Made by a program: the position numbers and the translations under genes. Positions 1 to 5,247 of a DNA stretch of 5,390 nucleotides are shown one piece after another. A model generated the notes under the pieces. That model was not told where the DNA came from and ran no database searches. It was given only the letters and a program-made list of their open reading frames with translations. Position 1 is the stretch's first letter; each line of letters starts with the position of its first letter. The stretch spans positions 1-5,390 of the forward strand of contig JAOTYS010000338.1 in the NCBI GenBank assembly GCA_029861795.1. The letters are read 5' to 3'. Source of the DNA: Gammaproteobacteria bacterium. Its GTDB lineage: Bacteria; Pseudomonadota; Gammaproteobacteria; Arenicellales; JAOTYS01.

Positions 1-1080
1 CCACGCTTCATCTAGATCAAGCATAAAGCGCGAGTCCAACTGAGCAAAGATTACCGCGCCCTCGAGTCCTATTAGGTCAGTAAAGTGGTATTCGGCACTA
101 ATCCCAGCGCCAGCGCCCCCGCCAAAGGACAAAGTGGAACGCTCTAGTACGCCATTGGGTCGGACTCGACTCTGCTGGATATCGTCGTTCGACGGATTTA
201 CGTAGGCAAAGAAGGGTCGTAACGTCCAACGTCTTTTGCGTTCAGCAAGTACCTGGGTTTCACAGGTCGCGGTGGCACCCGCTTCGTTGGTTGCCAGACC
301 TCGAAGAGTGTAAGTGCCGGCTTTGTCGAGGGTCACAGTAGCAGGATACGGTGGGGGCACGGACGCGACTGTGACCCCTTCGCTGTTGACCACCTCTACT
401 TGGATACCTTCACCTGTATCTCTCGCCCAATAGCCTGTCACATTTATTTCTATCGGTTCGGTGGCCTGCACCTCGTAAGCTGAGGCCGAAATGGAACAGC
501 TAGGATCAGAGTATTGCGGTGCCTCAGCCGCAGGTTCGGGTGCTGGCTTTGTCGCTTTTTCAACATTGACAAGCGCCAAGTTCAGGCAAATCTTGGGGGC
601 AGTAAAAGTATGGGTTGTGATTTGATTGTCATCTTCGGTCTGAACCCGTATGTCAAAACTATCGTAATATGTGCTCGTTGCGAGACACGTCGGGCTAGTT
701 GTCGTGGGCTTACCTTGCTTACGCCAGGCCATCCACTCGAAAGTATCCCCTGGATTGACGATTCCCTCGCTGATCCCTTGTCCGTTAGCGACAGCCTCAA
801 ACAGACTATCTGAGACTTCAGACATGCCCTGCGTCTCTAACACCTGCCTTATGTCGGTCTCGTACTTGTTGAACAGGTCCTGTAGGTCGGCAACGGAGTT
901 CATTGTTGCACCCTCGGCGAAGGCGTTTGGTCCTCCCAACCGAGTGATTCGTTGCTTGATCGGGAATCCTTGGCAAACATCGTCGCTCGCTGCCCGGGCT
1001 TTCGGTGAGAAAGCGGCTGCGCCAGTCATAATTGCGATGGCCAAGAATGGGGTGAGTATTAGCTTATTTATTCGATCCAT
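1..1080 (-). CDS. Exported outer-membrane beta-barrel protein with Ig-like domain (C-terminus beyond window)
   Basis: This frame is open without a stop from an ATG at 1080-1078 to the left edge, giving 360 residues. Residues 1-30 form a signal peptide ending in ARA before AS, so export is expected. Residues about 31-175 form a domain with Cys36, Cys132 and Cys165 and the phrases FEWMAWR (114-120) and KICLNLAL (163-170), which I cannot name. A Pro/Ala/Glu-rich linker (about 174-190) leads to an Ig-like or PKD-like domain (about 193-280). Its Cys195 and Cys273 could form a disulfide, and the AGTYTLRGLATNEAG stretch is typical of such beta-sandwiches. From Trp285 the sequence (WTLRPFFAYVNPSNDD, then GGGAGAGISAEYHFTDLIGLE) resembles the first strands of OmpW/OmpA-type barrels. 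The weak Shine-Dalgarno AGGT lies 8 bases upstream of the ATG. A structural or porin-like role in the outer membrane is inferred. A C-terminal peptidoglycan-binding domain is possible but not visible. Confidence 0.85.
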   Translation of the reverse strand, partial: MDRINKLILTPFLAIAIMTGAAAFSPKARAASDDVCQGFPIKQRITRLGGPNAFAEGATMNSVADLQDLFNKYETDIRQVLETQGMSEVSDSLFEAVANGQGISEGIVNPGDTFEWMAWRKQGKPTTTSPTCLATSTYYDSFDIRVQTEDDNQITTHTFTAPKICLNLALVNVEKATKPAPEPAAEAPQYSDPSCSISASAYEVQATEPIEINVTGYWARDTGEGIQVEVVNSEGVTVASVPPPYPATVTLDKAGTYTLRGLATNEAGATATCETQVLAERKRRWTLRPFFAYVNPSNDDIQQSRVRPNGVLERSTLSFGGGAGAGISAEYHFTDLIGLEGAVIFAQLDSRFMLDLDEAW

Positions 1081-1132
1081 AGTGTCATACCTGGTAAGTG
1101 AACATATGTTGGTCTGGCCCTACCAGTGGTCC

Positions 1133-1148
1133 ATTGACGCAAGTCAAT
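1133..1148. repeat. Perfect inverted repeat upstream of the barrel-protein gene
   Basis: Six-base arms ATTGAC and GTCAAT are separated by GCAA in the divergent intergenic region, about 53 bases upstream of the barrel-protein start. Read on the plus strand, the spacer is a GNRA-type tetraloop. On the minus strand one arm contains TTGACT, resembling a -35 box, but I find no convincing -10 element 16-18 bases downstream. It could be an operator or a small hairpin. A second 10-bp palindrome, AACATATGTT, lies at 1101-1110. Confidence 0.3.
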
Positions 1149-1293
1149 ACCTTAACAAAATCGGGTATAGTGCCGCTAGCCGTAATCGGACCAGCGGGCA
1201 GAGTCACTACCCCGAACGTATTAAACCGGCGCTGATGCTGCGTTCAGCTCGATCTGAAGAGTGTGGTGATTCATAATGTTGTGGAGGAAAGTG

Positions 1294-1479
1294 ATGATTA
1301 TTGGACTCATTCTTGTAACCGGCGGACTCTTGATCGCCATTTTTCCGCCTTTGCTGTCGCTTATTGTGGCTTGCTTTCTGATGTTGTTAGGTCTAATCAT
1401 GATTTTCTCGGCGTATTACCATAGAAAGCTCGAGAGACGATTTGATAATCCTGTAGCGGAATTCATCTTTCGATTTTGA
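1294..1479 (+). CDS. Small two-helix membrane protein, unknown function
   Basis: The gene encodes 61 residues. I chose ATG 1294 over ATG 1276 because GGAGG at 1283-1287 sits 6 bases upstream of 1294, ideal for a ribosome binding site. The upstream ATG would place that site inside the coding region and has no comparable signal of its own. The product is almost entirely hydrophobic for residues 1-41 (MIIGLILVTGGLLIAIF, then PPLLSLIVACFLMLLGLIMIF), forming two membrane helices around a Pro-Pro turn. A basic tail (YYHRKLERRFD) follows and the protein ends in NPVAEFIFRF. The pattern resembles short bacterial membrane proteins such as DUF3096, but I cannot assign a family firmly. It is the first of three plus-strand genes, 55 bp before the cupin-like gene. 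The function is unknown. Confidence 0.75.
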   Translation: MIIGLILVTGGLLIAIFPPLLSLIVACFLMLLGLIMIFSAYYHRKLERRFDNPVAEFIFRF

Positions 1480-1534
1480 ATTCCACTACTGGATGATATG
1501 GCCTAATCGATTTATAAGCGTTTGAGCGTCACTG

Positions 1535-2014
1535 ATGGTTCAATCAATGGAACTCGACACGTTTAAGGACATGATCACCGCGATCACCGCCTTTTGTGCG
1601 GGTAAGCCCGTGGATAGTAAGCTCGCCGAACAATTGAATGGAGAGTTTCCTCCGGATAGCGTTTCGTTTTGGAAGATTGAGCAGGCTTGTCATGTGGCGA
1701 TAGATGATGGTTGGATGTGCAAAAGCGGCGAAGGGAACCGACGTTACGGACGTGTTATTGAACCAGATCCGGAAACCCACGGCTTCAGTGTGGACGTGGT
1801 TCAGTTGAGAGACGTCGTTGGGCCTCATCATCGACATCCCACCGGCGAGATCGACATGATCATGCCGATAGCACCCACCGCCAAATTCGACGGCGTTGGT
1901 CGAGGTTGGCTAGTATACCCACCGAATAGTGTGCATCGACCGACCGTCAGCGACGGTGACGCACTCATACTCTATTTGTTACCCAACGGAGAGATTGACT
2001 TCACTGGTCAGTGA
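1535..2014 (+). CDS. DUF4863 / 4-hydroxylaminobenzoate lyase (PnbB-like) cupin-type protein
   Basis: The gene encodes 159 residues. The characterised family member, PnbB, converts 4-hydroxylaminobenzoate to protocatechuate and ammonia in 4-nitrobenzoate breakdown. Family recognition rests on RYGRVIEPDPETHGFSVDVV (70-89), GPHHRHPTGEIDMIMP (96-111) and HRPTV (134-138). The middle block fits cupin motif 1, with His99, His101 and Glu105 as likely metal ligands. GWLVYPPNSVH (124-134) fits cupin motif 2, with His134. Length is typical of the family and all expected ligands are present, so the protein should be active and cytoplasmic. ATG 1535 is used; the ribosome binding site is weak (TGAG), and ATG 1547 is an alternative giving 155 residues. 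No nitroreductase or protocatechuate gene is visible nearby, so nitroaromatic catabolism is not supported by context. Family membership is well supported; the actual substrate is uncertain. Confidence 0.85.
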   Translation: MVQSMELDTFKDMITAITAFCAGKPVDSKLAEQLNGEFPPDSVSFWKIEQACHVAIDDGWMCKSGEGNRRYGRVIEPDPETHGFSVDVVQLRDVVGPHHRHPTGEIDMIMPIAPTAKFDGVGRGWLVYPPNSVHRPTVSDGDALILYLLPNGEIDFTGQ

Positions 2015-2035
2015 GAAGCTACTCAACGGATGAGT
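2001..2035 (+). other. Two small inverted repeats at the end of the PnbB-like gene
   Basis: TCACTG-GT-CAGTGA (2001-2014) overlaps the stop codon of the PnbB-like gene. ACTCA-ACGGA-TGAGT (2021-2035) lies just after it. Both could form short hairpins in the transcript. No T-tract follows directly, so neither is a canonical intrinsic terminator, and read-through into the metallophosphoesterase gene is plausible. Confidence 0.25.
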
Positions 2036-2076
2036 TGCGTCAATAAAGTCTTTAAGGTGGTGTGAGATAGTTCCCC

Positions 2077-3039
2077 ATGAATGACTCTAGCTCTGCTCAG
2101 AGCGACGAGATCGCGTTAAGCGTACGTGTTAGTAGGCTACACCTTAAGCAACGTCTCGGTATTGAAGGAGATAGGGAGGCCCGGGTATTCGGCCAGGGGT
2201 TCAACTTCTTTCACATCGAGAACTGGTACTCGATTCATTCCCTGATTCGCACGATATTGCGAATGTTTCTCCTGCACGGGCGCGGTCGACGCAATGCGCT
2301 TGACGTAGAAATTCGACGAAACGATATTCGAATCCAAAGTCTCCCGCCGTCATTCAATGGATTTACAATTCTTCATATCAGCGATCTGCATTTAGATATG
2401 AACGAGGATATTCCGAGGGCTTTGATCGAACGCATACGCGATATGGAGTATGACATCGTCGTATTGACAGGGGATTTCAGGGCGAAGACCTTTGGTCCGT
2501 ATCAACCAACTGTCGATGCGATGGAGCGTGTACGCGCTCATCTCAACGGTTCAATCTATGGTGTACTCGGTAACCATGACAGTATTCGAATGGTGCCGAG
2601 CATGGAGGCTATGGGGATACATATGTTGCTCAACGAGTCGATCGTCATTGAACGTGGTGGTGATAGGATATTCTTGGCGGGAATCGATGATCCTCACTAC
2701 TATCGAGCAGACAATTTGGAGAAGGCTTGTGACAACATCCCACCTGAAGTTGTGTCGATTCTGCTTGCCCACACACCGGAGATTTATAAGCATGCGTCGC
2801 ATGCTGATTTCAACTTGATGCTGTGCGGGCATACGCATGGGGGTCAGATCTGTTTGCCTGGCCGTATCCCCATCATAAGCAATGCCAGGTGCCCGCGACG
2901 GCTGTGCGCCGGGGCATGGCGATATAACGACCTTATTGGTTATACCTCTGTGGGTTCTGGTGTTTCTATCGTTGATGTACGTTTGAACTGCCCACCCGAA
3001 ATTACGCTGCATCGCTTGTTGTCCGATAGTTCTGCTTAG
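2077..3039 (+). CDS. Metallophosphoesterase, YaeI/YkuE/LpxG-like
   Basis: The gene encodes 320 residues with a complete calcineurin-type two-metal phosphoesterase core: ISDLHLD (101-107, Asp103 and His105), GDF (132-134, Asp133), GNHD (166-169, Asn167 and His168), AHTPE (231-235, His232) and GHTHGGQ (251-257, His252 and His254). The GHTHGGQ ending and overall order match the YaeI/YkuE branch, which includes the chlamydial UDP-2,3-diacylglucosamine hydrolase LpxG. Members of this branch usually carry an N-terminal membrane helix. Here residues 1-95 instead form a mostly polar extension (LHLKQRLGIEGDREARVFGQ, then ENWYSIHSLIRTILRMFLLHGRGRR) with one amphipathic, basic helix that may touch the membrane. 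ATG 2077 has only a weak GAG about 10 bases upstream, but no better in-frame start is seen. It lies 62 bp after the PnbB-like gene and converges with the CarS-like gene. The substrate is unknown; a nucleotide-sugar lipid or phospholipid is possible. Confidence 0.9.
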   Translation: MNDSSSAQSDEIALSVRVSRLHLKQRLGIEGDREARVFGQGFNFFHIENWYSIHSLIRTILRMFLLHGRGRRNALDVEIRRNDIRIQSLPPSFNGFTILHISDLHLDMNEDIPRALIERIRDMEYDIVVLTGDFRAKTFGPYQPTVDAMERVRAHLNGSIYGVLGNHDSIRMVPSMEAMGIHMLLNESIVIERGGDRIFLAGIDDPHYYRADNLEKACDNIPPEVVSILLAHTPEIYKHASHADFNLMLCGHTHGGQICLPGRIPIISNARCPRRLCAGAWRYNDLIGYTSVGSGVSIVDVRLNCPPEITLHRLLSDSSA

Positions 3040-3047
3040 ATCAGAAC
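3029..3047. terminator. Possible weak bidirectional hairpin between convergent genes
   Basis: GTTCTG (3029-3034) and CAGAAC (3042-3047) are perfect 6-base arms around a 7-base loop. The loop contains the metallophosphoesterase stop codon, and the right arm abuts the CarS-like stop codon (3050-3048). The location suits a shared terminator for two convergent genes only 8 bp apart. There is no immediate T-run on either strand; a TTTT at 3059-3062 is offset. Terminator function is therefore uncertain. Confidence 0.3.
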
Positions 3048-3536
3048 CTAGAGCGGTCTTTTGCGCACATGCATCCAGTACAGCAACCTCGAAAGCGCTA
3101 TCTCGACGAAGAAAAACATCACCACGAGGATGACGATATCTGTCGATCGTAGTTCGAAGTGAGCTGCTAAGAATAGCAGCGGGAAAAGCGCCTCTAAACC
3201 TTGGTCGAGACCCAGCGCACTATCGCTGGGTTTGATGTTGAAACGCCGTTTGATGAAGCTGGATAAAAGATCCCCCACCATCGCGCACAATCCAAAGATT
3301 GCCCCTGTGGCAAAGGACATCCCGAAGGGTATGCCGGCGACACCAGTTAGCGCTACTGCAGCAATCACACCGCGGATAGTCTTTGAAGGACCGAGAAGTC
3401 GTCTCTTGTCGTACAATATGAGATCAAAATCGAGCGCCTGACCGAAGTGATCTCCCAGCATGTTACGCGCTAGGATTGGTGCGCCGTTAGCAACAGCGAG
3501 CAGGAATAGCAGCTGCAACATTATCGTTGGAGTCAT
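3048..3536 (-). CDS. CDP-archaeol synthase (CarS, DUF46)-like membrane protein
   Basis: The gene encodes 162 residues from ATG 3536-3534. A GTG immediately upstream (3539) is an alternative and is slightly better spaced from AGG at 3553-3551. The family transfers CMP from CTP to a lipid phosphate; in archaea this makes CDP-archaeol, a counterpart of CDP-diacylglycerol from CdsA. Diagnostic stretches are ANGAPILA (16-23), GPSKTIRG (49-56), GDLLSSFIKRR (88-98) and GLDQGLEALFPLL (109-121). These correspond to the Lys/Arg- and Asp-containing cytidylyltransferase core. About five hydrophobic segments are visible (roughly 4-22, 55-70, 73-93, 112-127 and 131-152), so it is an integral inner-membrane protein. 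Length is near the usual 160-180 residues. It converges with the metallophosphoesterase gene and diverges from the patatin gene. No geranylgeranylglyceryl phosphate synthase is visible, so the substrate may be another lipid or polyprenol phosphate; this is inference. Confidence 0.85.
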   Translation of the reverse strand: MTPTIMLQLLFLLAVANGAPILARNMLGDHFGQALDFDLILYDKRRLLGPSKTIRGVIAAVALTGVAGIPFGMSFATGAIFGLCAMVGDLLSSFIKRRFNIKPSDSALGLDQGLEALFPLLFLAAHFELRSTDIVILVVMFFFVEIALSRLLYWMHVRKRPL

Positions 3537-3586
3537 CACGACGATCGTAACCTAGGGCGGAGTTCGGTGTGCGAGTCAGTTATTAC

Positions 3587-3614
3587 TTTGTTCAACAAAT
3601 GGGACCCATGCATG
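3587..3614. promoter_or_regulatory. Cluster of three palindromes in the CarS-like/patatin divergent region
   Basis: Within 28 bases three palindromic units lie side by side: TTTGTT-C-AACAAA (3587-3599), ATGGG-A-CCCAT (3599-3609) and CATGCATG (3607-3614). They lie between two divergently oriented genes, about 51 bases from the CarS-like start and 60 bases from the patatin start. Such packing is consistent with one or more operators for dimeric regulators. No strong -35/-10 pair could be assigned on either strand, so regulatory function is inferred from symmetry and position only. Confidence 0.3.
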
Positions 3615-3674
3615 ACTCGGACTTCGCCCACCACAACACATATCTTCTGTAAGTAGCACTGGATCCAAGACCCT

Positions 3675-4823
3675 ATGACAAAAGGTGTACCACAGCTCGC
3701 TGTTGTCATGTCTGGGGGTGGTGCACGGGCCGCATATCAGGTTGGTTTACTCCGTTTTTTGGCACAGCGCTTTCCAGAATTGCACCCTCCCATTCTAACT
3801 GGCGTGTCGGCGGGCGCGATTAATGCTGCCTACCTAGCCTCACATCAGGGAAGCTACGCAGAGGCCGTGGAAGATCTCACCGTATTATGGCGCTCGATTA
3901 CACCTGAAAGTATTTTCCGGACTGACACGATTCACCTTGGTCGCAGTTTCTTACGATGGGCATTGCGTTTTCTCTCGGGTGGCAGCCACGCAGTACCGCC
4001 AACTCGTGGCATGGTCGATACCGAACCGCTTCGTCAGCTGATCGAGAACGCGATTCCCACTCGCAATGGGGAGTTAGTCGGAATCAATCAAAACATCGAG
4101 CGTGGTCGGCTTCGGGCTGTCGGCATCACAACTTCAAGTTACGATACCGGTCAGTCCATCACGTGGGTGCAAGGAGATAATGCGCAGGTCTGGGCTCGAC
4201 CCCGTCGCCGAGGTGTGTCAAGCGCTGTTCAGATAGAACATATTCTCGCCTCTACAGCGTTACCGCTTGTGTTCCCGGCGGTCAAACTTGGAAACGAATG
4301 GCATGGGGATGGTGGCATCCGCCTCACTGCACCGCTATCGCCGGCACTACACTTGGGCGCGGATAGCATCATCGCGATCTCGACGCGACACGATCATACG
4401 AGATCAAATAACCCACCGCCGTCAATGATTCACGGCTATCCACCGCCTGCTCAGATTATCGGCGCATTGACAAACGCTGTGTTCCTGGACATGTTCGACT
4501 ATGACGCTCAAAACATGAACAGGTTGAACAGACTCATCGCAAACTTGCCGCCGGACAAGCGCCATGGGTTGCGCGAGACCGCGGTGCTCATTCTACGACC
4601 CTCTGAGGATCTGGGCAGACTCGCAAGCAATTACGAGTTCCGTTTGCCCGGACCTTTTCGTTTCTTCACCCGCGGGTTCGGTACGAGAGACACTGACTCA
4701 CCTGATTCCCTGTCGCTTCTGATGTTCGAGCCCCACTATCTCGAGTATCTAATCAGGCTCGGCGAATCAGATGCGCAAGCACGTGCTGACGAGATCGTGG
4801 AATTCATGCAAGCATCTACATAA
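3675..4823 (+). CDS. Patatin-like phospholipase family protein
   Basis: The gene encodes 382 residues with the full patatin Ser/Asp dyad. GGGARAAYQVG (14-24) forms the oxyanion hole, GVSAG (43-47) is the nucleophile elbow with Ser45, and DGG (212-214) supplies Asp212. ASTALPLVFPAVKL (192-205) is the usual block just before the Asp. There is no signal peptide, and the catalytic start begins within about 10 residues of the N-terminus, so the enzyme is probably cytoplasmic or membrane-peripheral. The remaining C-terminal part (about 235-382) is longer than in minimal RssA-type patatins and has no motif I recognise. The family hydrolyses acyl esters of phospholipids or lysophospholipids; the exact substrate cannot be read here. 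ATG 3675 lacks a clear Shine-Dalgarno sequence, but the only nearby in-frame Met (Met12) would leave almost nothing ahead of the oxyanion loop. It is divergent from the CarS-like gene. Confidence 0.92.
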   Translation: MTKGVPQLAVVMSGGGARAAYQVGLLRFLAQRFPELHPPILTGVSAGAINAAYLASHQGSYAEAVEDLTVLWRSITPESIFRTDTIHLGRSFLRWALRFLSGGSHAVPPTRGMVDTEPLRQLIENAIPTRNGELVGINQNIERGRLRAVGITTSSYDTGQSITWVQGDNAQVWARPRRRGVSSAVQIEHILASTALPLVFPAVKLGNEWHGDGGIRLTAPLSPALHLGADSIIAISTRHDHTRSNNPPPSMIHGYPPPAQIIGALTNAVFLDMFDYDAQNMNRLNRLIANLPPDKRHGLRETAVLILRPSEDLGRLASNYEFRLPGPFRFFTRGFGTRDTDSPDSLSLLMFEPHYLEYLIRLGESDAQARADEIVEFMQAST

Positions 4824-4833
4824 CCCCGGGGTT
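4822..4833. repeat. 12-bp perfect palindrome at the patatin stop codon
   Basis: AACCCCGGGGTT is fully self-complementary and overlaps the last two bases of the patatin TAA stop. A perfect -35-like TTGACA overlaps its end (4832-4837), but no -10 box lies at the right distance. With no loop and no T-tract it is a poor intrinsic terminator. It might be a protein-binding site. Confidence 0.25.
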
Positions 4834-4980
4834 GACAGTACCTAAGGGCATTGCAGGCCCGTGTGTCACTTCCGCGTTCGTGTCGATACCAACCCGTTAC
4901 GCTGACGTGTCGCTGTAATTCCGTTGACCCAGATCATAGAAATAATCAGTGCCGGATGGCATAAAGAGTTCATATGACAA

Positions 4981-5009
4981 TTGCGAAACCAGGGGATGGC
5001 CATGGTAAT
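4981..5009 (+). promoter_or_regulatory. Candidate sigma70-type promoter for the small Cys gene and HHH gene
   Basis: TTGCGA (4981-4986, 4 of 6 matches to the -35 consensus) and GGTAAT (5004-5009, 4 of 6 matches to the -10 consensus) are separated by exactly 17 bases. Initiation would fall near 5016, at the 12-bp palindrome that follows. Transcription would lead into the GTG start at 5053 and the helix-hairpin-helix gene at 5248. Matches of this quality also occur by chance. Confidence 0.3.
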
Positions 5010-5015
5010 CGCAGA

Positions 5016-5027
5016 TCGTGATCACGA
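5016..5027. promoter_or_regulatory. 12-bp perfect palindrome, possible operator
   Basis: TCGTGATCACGA is perfectly self-complementary and lies 6 bases after the candidate -10 box, where a repressor would block initiation. It is 25 bases upstream of the GTG start of the small Cys-containing gene. Function is inferred from symmetry and position. Confidence 0.3.
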
Positions 5028-5052
5028 AAACGCGGTGAAGGGCGGGCGTCGA

Positions 5053-5245
5053 GTGGAAGAGCGGGTGTGGTGCCCAATTCACCGGCGTGAGGTTGCGGTT
5101 GTCTTTAGTGTTAAAGGTCGGCTCTGGCTCAGAATGCTTTGAATACGGACTGCAAGCGATTTCTCCCTCACGGGTAGTTCTGTTCGGATGTACCGATAAC
5201 ACCGTGCGTGAGCCTGCTTCGAGCGACACTGACGTGGATGATTAG
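5053..5245 (+). pseudogene. Small Cys-containing protein interrupted by a +1 frameshift
   Basis: Two adjacent frames together read like one protein of about 64 residues. The first starts at GTG 5053, preceded by AAGGG at 5038-5042 with 10-base spacing. It gives MEERVWCPIHRREVAVVFSVKGRLW before stopping at TGA 5140-5142. The second, one base forward, gives SECFEYGLQAISPSRVVLFG (5129-5188) then CTDNTVREPASSDTDVDD, ending at TAG 5243-5245 with an acidic tail. Joined near 5121-5130 the product has a CPxH near the start and two later Cys, reminiscent of small bacterial proteins with a CP...F...C...C pattern, perhaps zinc-binding. The break may be a real mutation, a sequencing error, or recoding; zero frame ends in CTT TGA, like the RF2 frameshift site. 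It ends 2 bp before the proposed start of the next gene, suggesting coupling. Protein-like appearance in both halves is the only support; no family is assigned. Confidence 0.45.
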
Positions 5246-5247
5246 GA

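Larger units (their letters stand above)
4824..5052. other. Gene-free stretch between patatin gene and small Cys-containing gene
   Basis: I find no convincing protein gene or structured RNA in these 229 bases. The minus-strand open frame at 4897-5229 lacks a ribosome binding site, domain-like sequence or hydrophobic patterning, and overlaps the better-supported plus-strand reading. A 15-codon frame at 4974-5021 is preceded by AGAG but has no recognisable content. The region holds a palindrome at its left end and a candidate promoter and palindrome at its right. Confidence 0.4.

Noticed and set aside
514..813. Plus-strand open frame of 99 codons, and a minus-strand frame at 582-800
   Set aside because: Both are out-of-frame shadows within the barrel-protein gene.
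671..1276. Plus-strand open frame of 201 codons
   Set aside because: It lies mostly antisense to the barrel-protein gene, whose frame has a signal peptide, Ig-like domain and barrel strands. The antisense product shows no domain or ribosome binding site.
1272..1277. CATAAT resembling a -10 box before the small membrane gene
   Set aside because: No matching -35 at 16-18 bases, and transcription would start at about the ribosome binding site, leaving no usable leader.
1133..2044. Shared 10-mer TTGCGTCAAT upstream of the barrel gene (minus strand, 1142-1133) and of the metallophosphoesterase gene (2035-2044)
   Set aside because: Several 10-base matches are expected by chance in a 5.4 kb window read on both strands.
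2551..3012. Minus-strand open frame of 153 codons
   Set aside because: Antisense to the metallophosphoesterase catalytic core. No recognisable sequence features.
4832..4837. Perfect TTGACA -35 consensus after the patatin gene
   Set aside because: No -10-like hexamer is found 16-18 bases downstream.
4974..5021. 15-codon frame starting ATG ACA ATT after AGAG
   Set aside because: Too short, with no recognisable content. Chance occurrence is likely.
4897..5229. Minus-strand open frame of 110 codons
   Set aside because: No family resemblance, no ribosome binding site seen, and it overlaps the plus-strand small Cys gene, whose two halves look more protein-like. Not fully excluded.
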